Assembly (NCBI GenBank): GCA_964436465.1
Contig: CAYTCV010000088.1
Span: 1 to 7,527 of the forward strand
Direction: 5' to 3'
DNA length: 7,527 nucleotides
From: RBG-13-66-14 sp964436465
GTDB lineage: Bacteria; RBG-13-66-14
This document shows positions 1-6,162 of this stretch, piece by piece; position 1 is the first letter of the stretch; each line of letters starts with the position of its first letter. A program made the position numbers and the translations under genes. Below the pieces are notes generated by a model that saw only the letters and a program-made list of their open reading frames with translations, was not told the DNA's origin and made no database searches.

Positions 1-53
<53 letters not shown>

Positions 54-95
54 ACGACGGCTCCGTCAACGATTCCGTGGGAGTTGCGGCTCCAC

Positions 96-124
96 TGGAA
101 ACGGAACGAAACCTGTTCTATAAT
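96..124 (+). promoter_or_regulatory. Sigma-70-type promoter of the response regulator gene
   Basis: A perfect -10 hexamer TATAAT lies at 119-124. A -35-like TGGAAA lies at 96-101 (four of six consensus bases), and the spacer is 17 bases. Transcription would start near 131, leaving a leader of about 20 nt before the ATG at 152. The only ribosome-binding-like stretch, GAAGGTG at 131-137, is 14 nt from the ATG, which is unusually far. Confidence 0.65.
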
Positions 125-151
125 TGAGATGAAGGTGTGACTTAACAAACT

Positions 152-550
152 ATGAGAAACTCAGCCACATCACAGCAGACGAAGTTGATTCTGGTCGCCG
201 ATGACGAGCCGGACATCGTCACCATCGTCGAAATGATACTCCGGAGTCAGGGCTACAACGTTCTCAAGGCCGCCACCGGCCTGGAGGCGCTCGAGCTCGC
301 CGAAAGACACAACCCCGACCTGATTCTTCTGGACATCATGATGCCCGACATGGACGGCTGGGAGGTGCTCCGGCTCCTGCACGTGGACCCGTCCACGTCG
401 GAGATTCCGGTGGCCATGATATCGGCCAAAACGGGCAGCCGCGCCAAAATCACCTCCATGCAGGAGGGCGCGGTGGATTACATCACCAAGCCCTTCGATT
501 CCCAGGAGCTGCTGTCCAAGGTCCGCGAGCTTCTCCACGGCCAGGGCTAG
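152..550 (+). CDS. Single-domain response regulator (receiver only)
   Basis: This 132-residue protein is one complete receiver (REC, CheY-like) domain with almost nothing added. It would accept a phosphoryl group from a histidine kinase in the cytoplasm. The acidic pocket is D17-D18. The phospho-acceptor is D61, in LLDIMMPDMDG. The conserved Ser/Thr position is S91, in ISAK. The switch aromatic is Y110 and the invariant lysine is K113, in DYITKPF. There is no DNA-binding, GGDEF or other output domain, and the C-terminus ends four residues after the last helix (LLSKVRELLHGQG). It must therefore act by protein contact or in a phosphorelay. No kinase lies nearby. The gene has its own promoter and an intrinsic terminator 25 nt after the stop, so it is probably monocistronic. 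The family call is secure; the pathway (motility, relay or other) is unknown. Confidence 0.95.
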   Translation: MRNSATSQQTKLILVADDEPDIVTIVEMILRSQGYNVLKAATGLEALELAERHNPDLILLDIMMPDMDGWEVLRLLHVDPSTSEIPVAMISAKTGSRAKITSMQEGAVDYITKPFDSQELLSKVRELLHGQG

Positions 551-575
551 GCCGGCGGGAATCCCGGTCGCCGAT

Positions 576-599
576 GGCGGGTTGGACCCGCCTTTTTTT
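576..599 (+). terminator. Intrinsic terminator of the response regulator gene
   Basis: GGCGGGT (576-582) pairs with ACCCGCC (586-592) around a three-base loop. Seven T follow directly at 593-599. It starts 25 nt after the stop codon. Confidence 0.9.
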
Positions 600-606
600 G
601 TGTTTT

Positions 607-648
607 CCCTCTGGGGGGCGGCTCGCCGACGGGTTAGGGAGGGGGTTG
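607..648 (+). repeat. Repeat family C, copy 1
   Basis: A CCCTCTGGGGGG core is followed by a G-rich tail with ACGGGTTAGGGAG. It resembles the copy at 4079-4145, which has the same core followed by ACGGGCTAGGGAG. It begins the 577-base gene-free stretch 600-1176, which otherwise holds only further repeats and a weak promoter candidate. Confidence 0.6.
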
Positions 649-652
649 CAGC

Positions 653-692
653 GCCCCCTCTCCCTTCCAGGGAGAGGGTTGGAGTGAGGGTA
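653..692 (+). repeat. Repeat family C, copy 2 (hairpin)
   Basis: CCCTCTCCC (656-664) and GGGAGAGGG (670-678) form a perfect 9-bp stem with a five-base loop. A GGAGTGAGGG tail follows. No T-run follows, so it is not a classic terminator. Confidence 0.65.
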
Positions 693-724
693 AGGGCCGG
701 ATACGTGTAAACGCGGCGGCCGGA

Positions 725-765
725 GGTCCCCCTCTCCCTCCGGGAGAGGGGTCAGGGGTGAGGGC
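725..765 (+). repeat. Repeat family C, copy 3 (hairpin)
   Basis: CCCCTCTCCC (729-738) and GGGAGAGGGG (742-751) form a perfect 10-bp stem with a three-base loop. The tail GTCAGGGGTGAGGG matches the G-rich tail of the other copies. Family A copy 1 follows directly. Confidence 0.65.
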
Positions 766-779
766 CACCTTATAAAAAA

Positions 780-814
780 AGCGGCGGGGAAAGGATTCCC
801 CGCCCTACGTTTAC
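780..814 (+). repeat. Repeat family A, copy 1 (hairpin)
   Basis: GGCGGGGAA (783-791), loop AGGA, then TTCCCCGCC (796-804) make a perfect 9-bp hairpin, followed by CTACGTTTAC. It is almost identical to the copy at 1018-1052. There is no T-run after the stem. It belongs to a dispersed set present in all three large gene-free stretches of this window. Confidence 0.75.
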
Positions 815-831
815 AGATAACAAAGTTCCCT

Positions 832-899
832 CGTAGGGGCCGACCGACGGCGCGACATTCAGGTCGGCCCGCGAGCGGATGTGGACACCCGCCCCTACG
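832..899 (+). repeat. Repeat family B, copy 1
   Basis: The element is bounded by perfect 8-bp inverted ends, CGTAGGGG (832-839) and CCCCTACG (892-899). An inner stem pairs GCCGACC (839-845) with GGTCGGC (862-868). A third pairing lies in GCGGATGTGGACACCCGC near the right end. It resembles 3997-4052 in ends, length and internal order. No reading frame or transposase is associated with it. Confidence 0.65.
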
Positions 900-913
900 T
901 TATCGTAAATCGC

Positions 914-935
914 GGCGGCCCGCAGAGGGGCCGCC
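914..935 (+). repeat. Short GC hairpin between repeats B and C
   Basis: GGCGGCCC (914-921) pairs perfectly with GGGCCGCC (928-935) around the six-base loop GCAGAG. CCTACA follows the stem, echoing the CCTACG that ends families A and B. It is probably a shortened member of the same set. Confidence 0.5.
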
Positions 936-957
936 CTACATCATCGCAATCGCAGTT

Positions 958-1014
958 GAGGGGTGCGATGGCCCCCTCCCTCCTTTGGGGGGAGGGTGAG
1001 GGAGGGGGGTTCCC
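958..1014 (+). repeat. Repeat family C, copy 4
   Basis: It opens with GAGGGGTGCGATGG, exactly as the copy at 7421 does, then a C-rich arm, six G and a G-rich tail. Positions 958-1029 align without gaps to 7421-7492 with about 61 of 72 bases identical by eye, continuing into family A in both places. Confidence 0.75.
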
Positions 1015-1017
1015 AAA

Positions 1018-1052
1018 AGCGGCGGGGAAAGGATTCCCCGCCCTACATTTAC
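1018..1052 (+). repeat. Repeat family A, copy 2 (hairpin)
   Basis: GGCGGGGAA (1021-1029), loop AGGA and TTCCCCGCC (1034-1042) form the same 9-bp hairpin as at 783-804. CTACATTTAC follows, one base different from copy 1. It ends the repeat block upstream of the exporter gene. Confidence 0.75.
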
Positions 1053-1083
1053 GGACGACGACGCCTCGACCACGACACCGGCC

Positions 1084-1113
1084 TTCTCCTGCGCGCCCCG
1101 AAAGTGTTAAACT
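1084..1113 (+). promoter_or_regulatory. Weak promoter candidate for the exporter gene
   Basis: TAAACT (1108-1113) is preceded by TGT, giving an extended -10 pattern. TTCTCC (1084-1089) is a poor -35 with an 18-base spacer. It is the best candidate in the only non-repeat stretch (1053-1176) before the gene, but the match is weak. Confidence 0.3.
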
Positions 1114-1176
1114 ATCGGGAATACGACATGACGCCGGACCGTGCACCGACCCCGCTCTCGCCCATCGAGGACCCCC

Positions 1177-3924
1177 ATGGAACAGCAGAACCTGCGCACG
1201 CGATTCTTCTCCGCCCTGGGCCGCTTCACCTACCGCCGACGGTGGTGGATTATCGCCGGGGCCGTCGTTCTCACCCTGGGAACCGGCTACCTGGCCGAGA
1301 AGCTCGAATTCAGGACGAACCTCACCGAAATCATGCCCGAGGACAACCCCCAGGTGGTGGCGTTCAACGATATAACCCAGCACTACGACTCGGCGAACTT
1401 TATAACCGTGGTGGTCCGGGGCGAAAATCCCGAGCTGATGGCCCGGTTCGCCGACCGCCTGGCTCCGCGACTGGCCGAGATGAAAGAGTACGTCCGCTGG
1501 GTCAACTACCGCCTGGACGACGACTTCGCCTCCCGCCACGGCCTGATGCTGCTCTCGGCGGACGACCTCCGCGACCTCGCCCCCGTATTCGAATCCCCGT
1601 CGCTCGGCCGCACCCTCACCGCCTTGAACGATTCCCTGGAAAAGACCTACGTGGGCGGCGGCGTGGAAACGCGGGAGCGCGAGAGCGACGCCATCATGCG
1701 CATCGAGGGGCTGTACCGCTTTGCGGAAGGCATCGGCCGCTTCGGCGACGGTGAGCTCACCGCGGCGCCGGAGGAGACGGCGCGCAATGCCGTGCGCGAG
1801 CTCTCCCTGGGCGAGCCCTACATCTTCTCCGCCGACCGGAGCCTCCTTCTCATCTGGCTCCAGCCCACCTTCTCCATCGACGAGATGGACCGGGTGGTCG
1901 TGGCCATCAACGACATCGAGGCCGTCTGCAAGTCCGCGGCGAAGGAAGAGCCCTTCGCCGGGAAAATCGAGGTCGGCCTGGCCGGGGCCCTGGCGCTCGC
2001 CCGCGACGAGTACGAGGCGGGGATGGGCGACATGGCCTGGTCCACCATCGCGGCGCTGGTCCTGGTCCTGTTGGCCCTCATCGTCTTCTTCCGCATCGTC
2101 GTCGCCCCGCTCCTGGCCGGAATCCCCCTCCTCTTGGCCCTGGTATGGAGCGCCGGCGCCATGCAGCTCTACTCGGGCTGTCTCAATCTCTTCAGCATGT
2201 TCTTCGCCGTCTTCATCGTGGGGCTGGGAATAGACTACGCGATTCACATCCTGAGCGGGGTGAACGAGGCGCGCAGCGAGGGGCGACCGATGGAGGAGGC
2301 GCTGTCCGTGGGGCTCGGCCGGAGCGGGATGGGTATTCTCACCGGCGCGTTGACCACGGCGGTGGCGTTCCTGTCCATGCTGGCCGGTGAAATGCGCGGC
2401 GTCCGGGACCTGGGCTTCGTCAGCGGCGTTTCCATCATCCTGGCCCTGGTGGCCATGCTTTTAGTGTTACCGGCGCTCCTGTCCATCCGGGAATCCCTCC
2501 GCGAGCGCCGGGCGAAGAGGCGGGGCGTCGCCGTCAAGCTCCCCAAGGGCCTGGCGGTGGAGCTGCCGCTGTTGGGGAGCGTAGGGCGCGGCATTGACCG
2601 CCGGCCGTGGCTCTTCGCCGGCATAGGGCTGCTCGTCGGCGGCGGCCTGCTGGTCGCGGCGCTTACCGGGACCCAATTCGACTGGAACATCTACAACATG
2701 GAGGCCAAGGGGCTGGAATCCATCGAGCTGGCCGGCCTCATCGAGGACCACTTCGACCTCTCCCCCGATTATTCCCTGGTGGTGACCGACTCGGTGGAGC
2801 GCTCCCGGGAGGTCTACGACCGGCTGAAGGACAAGGGCTACGTGGGGGAAATCGACACGGTCTCGCGCTACATCCCGACGGAGGCGGACCAGGAGAAGCG
2901 GGCGGTCGTAATCCGCGGAATAGACCGCGCCGTGGCCGCCTGGGGGGTGCCGCCGCTCGTAACCGCCGAAGAGGTGCGCGCCGTCGCCGACGAGCTGGAC
3001 CGGCTCCAGCTCAACCTCCTCGAGCTCCGGGTCATCGCCGAGACCTCGGTCAAGACCAAACTCCAGCGCCGCTGCGAGGCGCTCACCGGCTACGACTCGC
3101 CCGTGAAGCCGCTGGTGGCGCTGGCGAAATCCCTGCGCGCGGACCCCGAAGACGCCGCCCGAAGACTGACCGAATTCCAGCGCGCCTACGTCAGGGCGCA
3201 GCGGGACTGGCTCCTGGGGACCGGCGGCGAGCCCGGCTTCGCCAATCCGGGCCAAATCACCGAATCCGACCTCACCCCGGAACTGCGCTCGCGGTACCTG
3301 AGCCGCGACGGCAGCCGCTATCTGGTGACCATCTTCCCCCGCTTCGACCTCTTCGAAGACCAGGACCGGCTCCGGGCCTTTTCGGACGGCGTGGGGGCGG
3401 TGGAGCCGGAGAGCGTTGGCACACCGCAGCTCTTCCTGACCATGATAGACGAGGCCGGGCAGGACGGGGAGCTGGCCACCCTCATCGCCCTGGGCGCCAT
3501 CTTCGTGCTGCTGTTCCTCGATTTTCGCAAGCTGCACACGACGCTGTTGGCCATGGTGCCGCTGGCGGCGGGGAGCGTGGTCATGCTCGGGGTGATGGCG
3601 CTGGCCGGCATCAAGATAAACTACATGAACATCTTCGCCGTTCCGCTGGTGCTGGGCATCGGAATAGACGACGGGGTGCACATCATCCACCGCTACCGCC
3701 GGGAGGGCAACTTCGGGGTCACGCTGTCGCGGACGGGGCGGGCGGTGTTCCTGACCAGCCTGACGACGGGAATCGGCTTCGGCTCGATGATTTTCGCTCG
3801 GATGCAGGGCTTTGCCTCGATGGGAATCGCGCTCGCCATCGGCGTGGCGGCATGCTTTTTGACCAGCGTGTTCTTCCTCCCGGCGCTGGTGCGGGTGGTG
3901 GAGCGCTGGGGGCTGAAGGTGTGA
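1177..3924 (+). CDS. RND superfamily exporter, MMPL/HpnN-like
   Basis: This 915-residue inner-membrane protein has the duplicated RND layout. Each half has one helix (about 24-41 and 478-499), a large soluble loop (about 42-285 and 500-765), then five clustered helices (about 287-450 and 766-905), for twelve in all. The intramembrane acidic motif of proton-driven RND proteins appears in both halves: GLGIDYAIH with D353, and GIGIDDGVHIIH with D831-D832. Size and two-fold repeat fit the MMPL group (COG1033-like, including HpnN-type lipid exporters), not the roughly 1,030-residue AcrB type. Family members move lipids or hydrophobic compounds using the proton gradient; the substrate here is unknown. 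I chose the ATG at 1177, not the GTG at 1141, because GAGG (1167-1170) lies six bases before it and membrane proteins of this family start just before the first helix. No membrane-fusion protein or outer-membrane channel gene is adjacent, so it stands alone. Confidence 0.93.
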   Translation: MEQQNLRTRFFSALGRFTYRRRWWIIAGAVVLTLGTGYLAEKLEFRTNLTEIMPEDNPQVVAFNDITQHYDSANFITVVVRGENPELMARFADRLAPRLAEMKEYVRWVNYRLDDDFASRHGLMLLSADDLRDLAPVFESPSLGRTLTALNDSLEKTYVGGGVETRERESDAIMRIEGLYRFAEGIGRFGDGELTAAPEETARNAVRELSLGEPYIFSADRSLLLIWLQPTFSIDEMDRVVVAINDIEAVCKSAAKEEPFAGKIEVGLAGALALARDEYEAGMGDMAWSTIAALVLVLLALIVFFRIVVAPLLAGIPLLLALVWSAGAMQLYSGCLNLFSMFFAVFIVGLGIDYAIHILSGVNEARSEGRPMEEALSVGLGRSGMGILTGALTTAVAFLSMLAGEMRGVRDLGFVSGVSIILALVAMLLVLPALLSIRESLRERRAKRRGVAVKLPKGLAVELPLLGSVGRGIDRRPWLFAGIGLLVGGGLLVAALTGTQFDWNIYNMEAKGLESIELAGLIEDHFDLSPDYSLVVTDSVERSREVYDRLKDKGYVGEIDTVSRYIPTEADQEKRAVVIRGIDRAVAAWGVPPLVTAEEVRAVADELDRLQLNLLELRVIAETSVKTKLQRRCEALTGYDSPVKPLVALAKSLRADPEDAARRLTEFQRAYVRAQRDWLLGTGGEPGFANPGQITESDLTPELRSRYLSRDGSRYLVTIFPRFDLFEDQDRLRAFSDGVGAVEPESVGTPQLFLTMIDEAGQDGELATLIALGAIFVLLFLDFRKLHTTLLAMVPLAAGSVVMLGVMALAGIKINYMNIFAVPLVLGIGIDDGVHIIHRYRREGNFGVTLSRTGRAVFLTSLTTGIGFGSMIFARMQGFASMGIALAIGVAACFLTSVFFLPALVRVVERWGLKV

Positions 3925-3937
3925 CCGCTTGATGCGG

Positions 3938-3980
3938 GCGGGGACGGAGGACTCGTCCTACGCCCCGCACCTACGTTTAC
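3938..3980 (+). repeat. Repeat family A, variant with enlarged arm
   Basis: GCGGGG (3938-3943) pairs with CCCCGC (3963-3968), and an inner AGGAC/GTCCT stem (3948-3959) sits inside. CCTACGTTTAC follows, as after copy 1. It lies 13 nt after the exporter stop and could stabilise the 3' end of the transcript, but it has no T-run. Confidence 0.6.
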
Positions 3981-3996
3981 CAATCGTGCGACAACC

Positions 3997-4052
3997 CGTA
4001 GGGGCGACCCTCTGCGGTCGCCCGCGGGCGGATGTGGATGCCCGCCTCTACG
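3997..4052 (+). repeat. Repeat family B, copy 2
   Basis: Ends CGTAGGGGCG and CGCCTCTACG are inverted with one mismatch. The middle GGGCGGATGTGGATGCCCGC matches the same segment of 832-899 with small changes. It has the same orientation as copy 1 and lies on the other side of the exporter gene. Confidence 0.65.
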
Positions 4053-4078
4053 CCATCGCAACGACGTCGGGCCGGGGT

Positions 4079-4145
4079 GAGGTGTGCATGTCCCCTCCCC
4101 CCCTCTGGGGGGAGGTTCACCTACGGGCTAGGGAGAGGGGTGCGT
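4079..4145 (+). repeat. Repeat family C, copy 5 with truncated A
   Basis: CCTCCCCCC (4094-4102) and GGGGGGAGG (4107-4115) form a 9-bp stem. The tail ACGGGCTAGGGAGAGGGGTGCG matches copy 1 in part. A fragment AGCGGCGGGAGG at 4152-4163, the left arm of family A only, follows directly before the terminator. Confidence 0.65.
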
Positions 4146-4168
4146 TTAATACAGCGGCGGGAGGAGTT

Positions 4169-4199
4169 AAAAAAAAGGCGGCCGGGCCGCCTTTCTTTT
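4169..4199. terminator. Bidirectional intrinsic terminator
   Basis: GGCGGC (4177-4182) pairs with GCCGCC (4186-4191), extended by A/T pairs on both sides. On the - strand the stem is followed by eight T (complement of 4169-4176). On the + strand it is followed by TTTCTTTTGTTTT. It can end + transcripts from the exporter side and - transcripts from the minigene or operon. It begins 26 nt after the minigene stop. Confidence 0.85.
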
Positions 4200-4217
4200 G
4201 TTTTCGCCGGGGGAGCC

Positions 4218-4283
4218 TTAGTGCCGGATGCGGAAGGTCCGCCCGCGGGGTTCTATCGCCAGCATGTTGAATAAGCTCTTCAT
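4218..4283 (-). CDS. Possible 21-residue minigene
   Basis: The - strand reads ATG, twenty further codons and TAA. The peptide begins MKSLFNMLAIEP and ends RTFRIRH. It is basic, with five Arg and one Lys against one Glu, and has no clear membrane segment or signal peptide. The support is the setting, not the length: AAGGAGGG lies three bases before the ATG, the strongest ribosome binding site in the window, and a strong terminator starts 26 nt after the stop. I do not recognise the peptide. It could be an independent microprotein, a leader peptide, the remains of a longer gene after an internal deletion, or the last cistron of the operon ending at 4447. Confidence 0.5.
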   Translation of the reverse strand: MKSLFNMLAIEPRGRTFRIRH

Positions 4284-4286
4284 TTT

Positions 4287-4294
4287 CCCTCCTT
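4287..4294 (-). promoter_or_regulatory. Strong ribosome binding site of the minigene
   Basis: The - strand reads AAGGAGGG followed by AAA and ATG. This is an almost full complement to the 16S rRNA 3' end at slightly short spacing, and it is the main reason to believe that 4218-4283 is translated. Confidence 0.65.
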
Positions 4295-4330
4295 CAATTT
4301 TCTCGTTTTGCCTTTCACCCCCTTGGATAC

Positions 4331-4343
4331 CCCCGGTCCGGGG
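4331..4343. promoter_or_regulatory. Perfect 13-bp palindrome upstream of the minigene
   Basis: CCCCGG, a central T, and CCGGGG form a perfect inverted repeat 48 bases before the minigene ATG. On the - strand it falls between a possible -35 (TTGAAA, complement of 4348-4353) and a poor -10 (TATCCA, complement of 4324-4329). It could be an operator, or simply GC-rich sequence; no regulator is identifiable. Confidence 0.35.
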
Positions 4344-4378
4344 ACGGTTTCAAGGTTGACAAAAAAATCGTCGGTGCA

Positions 4379-4413
4379 GGTGTAAAACACCGGGCGGGTG
4401 TGGACACCCGCCC
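4379..4413. repeat. Two adjacent hairpins after the operon, related to repeat B
   Basis: GGTGT/ACACC (4379-4391) is followed at once by GGGCGGGTGT (4392-4401) and ACACCCGCCC (4404-4413), a 10-bp arm pair. The larger one matches the right-end segment of family B at 875-896. On the - strand it lies 34 nt after the last operon stop, and GGTGTTTTAC follows it, so it may act as a weak terminator or 3' stabiliser. Confidence 0.5.
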
Positions 4414-4446
4414 CTGCGTCAATCCGCCCTCACGCCCGCGCGCGGT

Positions 4447-5328
4447 TCAGCCGTTCAGCCGCCCGCGAAGCTCCTCCCAGAGCTCCACGATGAGCCCCCG
4501 GAAGGCGTCCAGATGCACCAGGGACAGTCCTTGGGCCAGCAGGCCGGGCACCCGGCGGTCGAAGGGCAGCCGCCCCAGGAGCGGAACCCCGCGACCGCGG
4601 CAGAGCTCGGCCGTCTGTTCGACGAGCGCCGGGGCCAGGTCCGCCTTGTTTACCACCACGACCGCCGGCCGGTCGAAGTGGGCGCAGGTGTCCAGCGCCC
4701 GCTCCAGGTCGTGCATCCCGGAGGGGCTCGGCTCGGTGACGACCAGGGCCAGGTCGGTCCCGGTGATGGCGGCGTGGACGGGACAGCCGATTCCCGGCGG
4801 ACCGTCCGTGATTATCAACCCCGCGCCGGACCGCTCCGCCGTTTCCCGGGCCTCCCGACGCACCCGGGAGACCAGCTTGCCCGAGTTGTCCCGGGCGATG
4901 CCGAGCTCGGCGTGAATTAAATGGAATCCCTCGCCCGCGTCCACGCGCCAGCGCCCCGCCACCCTGGGCCGCAGGGTCACGGCCCCGGCGGGGCAGACCG
5001 CCCGGCAGACCCGGCAGCCCTCGCAGGCCAGCGGGTTTACGCGGGCCTTGCCGTCCACCATGGTGAGCGCCGAAAAACGGCAGTTCTCCACGCACACTCC
5101 GCAGCCGGTGCAGGGCTCCGGGGCGACGAAGGCCAGCTCGCCGCCGACGAAATCGTGCGGCTCATCGGGCTCGGCGTCCAGGATGAGGGCCAGGTTGGAC
5201 GCGTCCACGTCGGCGTCCACCGCCACCACTGGGTGCTCGACCCGGGCCAGCTCCACCAGCGAGGCGGCCAGCGAGGTTTTTCCCGTGCCCCCCTTGCCGG
5301 AGATGACCACCAGCTCCTTAACCGGCAT
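4447..5328 (-). CDS. MinD-superfamily ATPase with ferredoxin insert (second copy)
   Basis: This 293-residue cytoplasmic ATPase belongs to the COG1149-type MinD/Mrp group. The deviant Walker A is SGKGGTGKT (10-18), with signature lysine K12 and K17. VDADVDASN (37-45) supplies the A' aspartates, and IITDGPPG (172-179) the Walker B aspartate D175. NKAD (227-230) is the base-recognition motif. Inserted after the A' motif are two [4Fe-4S] sets: C73, C76, C79, C83 and C102, C105, C108, C112. GIARDNSGKLVSRVR (143-157) and GCPVHAAITG (181-190) are typical of the family. The ATG at 5328 is chosen over upstream in-frame options because GGAGG precedes it by six bases and the Walker A motif then sits at the N-terminus. 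It overlaps the gene before it by 11 nt, indicating translational coupling. It is the last clear operon gene. Likely role: nucleotide-dependent metal-cluster handling with its paralogue; the substrate is unknown. Confidence 0.92.
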   Translation of the reverse strand: MPVKELVVISGKGGTGKTSLAASLVELARVEHPVVAVDADVDASNLALILDAEPDEPHDFVGGELAFVAPEPCTGCGVCVENCRFSALTMVDGKARVNPLACEGCRVCRAVCPAGAVTLRPRVAGRWRVDAGEGFHLIHAELGIARDNSGKLVSRVRREARETAERSGAGLIITDGPPGIGCPVHAAITGTDLALVVTEPSPSGMHDLERALDTCAHFDRPAVVVVNKADLAPALVEQTAELCRGRGVPLLGRLPFDRRVPGLLAQGLSLVHLDAFRGLIVELWEELRGRLNG

Positions 5329-6160
5329 GGTCCACCTCCCCGGCGAGGGCCTCCACCGCGCCCATGACCTCCGGCGACGTGTCCAGGCAAAGCCCGCCGG
5401 CGGCGTACACAGAGGCGATTTCGCGCCGGAAGGGAATCTCGGCGACGACCCGAATCCCCTCCCCGGCCAGCTCCCCCCGCACGTCGTCGCCGCCCAGGTC
5501 GCTGCGGTTGATAACGGCGACCATGGGGAGCCCCATCCCGCGTCCGAGCTCCACCGAGAGCCGCAGGTCGTGCAGCCCGAAGGGAGTGGGCTCGGTGACC
5601 AACACCAGTAAATCGGCGCCGCGCAGGGCGGCCGTGACGCTGCACGAGGTTCCCGGCGGGGCGTCAACAATCTCGACACGCCCGGGCGGGGCCCAGTCCA
5701 GCAGCCGCTCGATGAGCGGGGCGGCCCGCGTCTCGCCGATGTCCAGCCTGCCGGCGCAGCAGGTCAGCGAACCGCTCATCCCCCGTGAAAGGGTGCCGAT
5801 TTCCCGGGGCACCTCCTCCAGCGCCGCCTCGGGACAGACGATTACGCACCCCCCGCAGGAGTGGCACAGCTCGGGGAAGACCATCACCCGGTCCTCCAGC
5901 TCCAGGATGGCCCCGAAAGCGCACAGCCGCCGGCATTCGCCGCACCCGGAACAGGAGCCGTTCTTCAGGGCGGGCACCGGCACCGCCGCCCGCTCCCGGA
6001 ACTCGATTTCCGGCCGCAGAAAGAGGAACCCGTTGGGCTCCTCCACGTCGGCGTCCAGATAGGTGACGGACCCGGAGCGCCGGGCCAGGTACACGGCCAG
6101 GCTGGTGGCCAGGAGGGTCTTGCCGGTTCCGCCCTTGCCGCTGGCCAGGCAGACCCGCAT
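5318..6160 (-). CDS. MinD-superfamily ATPase with ferredoxin insert (first copy)
   Basis: This 280-residue protein is a paralogue of the next gene. Walker A is SGKGGTGKT (7-15; K9 and K14), A' is LDADVEEPN (35-43), and Walker B is EIVDAPPG (163-170; D166). The base-binding motif is NRSD (218-221), a change from the usual NKxD. Two CxxCxxCxxxC [4Fe-4S] sets are complete: C70, C73, C76, C80 and C99, C102, C105, C109. An extra CC pair (134-135) and C173 lie in the nucleotide-domain half. The ATG at 6160 follows the previous stop by two bases. No good ribosome binding site is visible, so translation is probably coupled to the upstream gene; a GTG two codons earlier is also possible. Paired COG1149 ATPases next to NifX-like genes occur in the Desulfovibrio ORP gene region, where they are thought to act as a complex. 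A heterodimer with the 4447-5328 product is my inference. Confidence 0.92.
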   Translation of the reverse strand: MRVCLASGKGGTGKTLLATSLAVYLARRSGSVTYLDADVEEPNGFLFLRPEIEFRERAAVPVPALKNGSCSGCGECRRLCAFGAILELEDRVMVFPELCHSCGGCVIVCPEAALEEVPREIGTLSRGMSGSLTCCAGRLDIGETRAAPLIERLLDWAPPGRVEIVDAPPGTSCSVTAALRGADLLVLVTEPTPFGLHDLRLSVELGRGMGLPMVAVINRSDLGGDDVRGELAGEGIRVVAEIPFRREIASVYAAGGLCLDTSPEVMGAVEALAGEVDHAG

Positions 6161-6162
6161 CG

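Noticed and set aside
607..1052. CRISPR array
   Set aside because: The repeats are of different families and lengths, not evenly spaced, and show no uniform unit-spacer pattern. No cas genes are present.
1141..1176. GTG start extending the exporter by 12 residues
   Set aside because: No ribosome binding site precedes the GTG, while GAGG is well placed before the ATG at 1177. The extra Arg/Pro-rich residues do not look like part of the family.
895..2247. A 450-codon open frame on the - strand opposite the exporter
   Set aside because: Its translation is rich in Gly, Glu, His and Arg with no family motif, and it lies antisense to a convincing 12-helix RND protein. It is a high-GC shadow frame, as are the long antisense frames at 2467-3690 and 5364-6062.
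4356..4386. + strand promoter with TTGACA (4356-4361) and TGTAAA (4381-4386)
   Set aside because: The -35 match is perfect, but the spacer is 19 bases and the -10 is weak. It would only transcribe antisense into the convergent operon, with no + strand gene downstream.
5329..5679. Longer N-terminus for the second ATPase
   Set aside because: The upstream in-frame codons lie wholly inside the preceding gene in another frame and are Arg/Pro/Ser-rich. The ATG at 5328 has a good ribosome binding site and places Walker A at the normal position.
4447..6160. Chromosome or plasmid partitioning (ParA/MinD) system
   Set aside because: The ATP-binding motifs are shared, but both proteins carry double ferredoxin inserts and no ParB, MinC or MinE partner is adjacent, so the COG1149-type assignment fits better.
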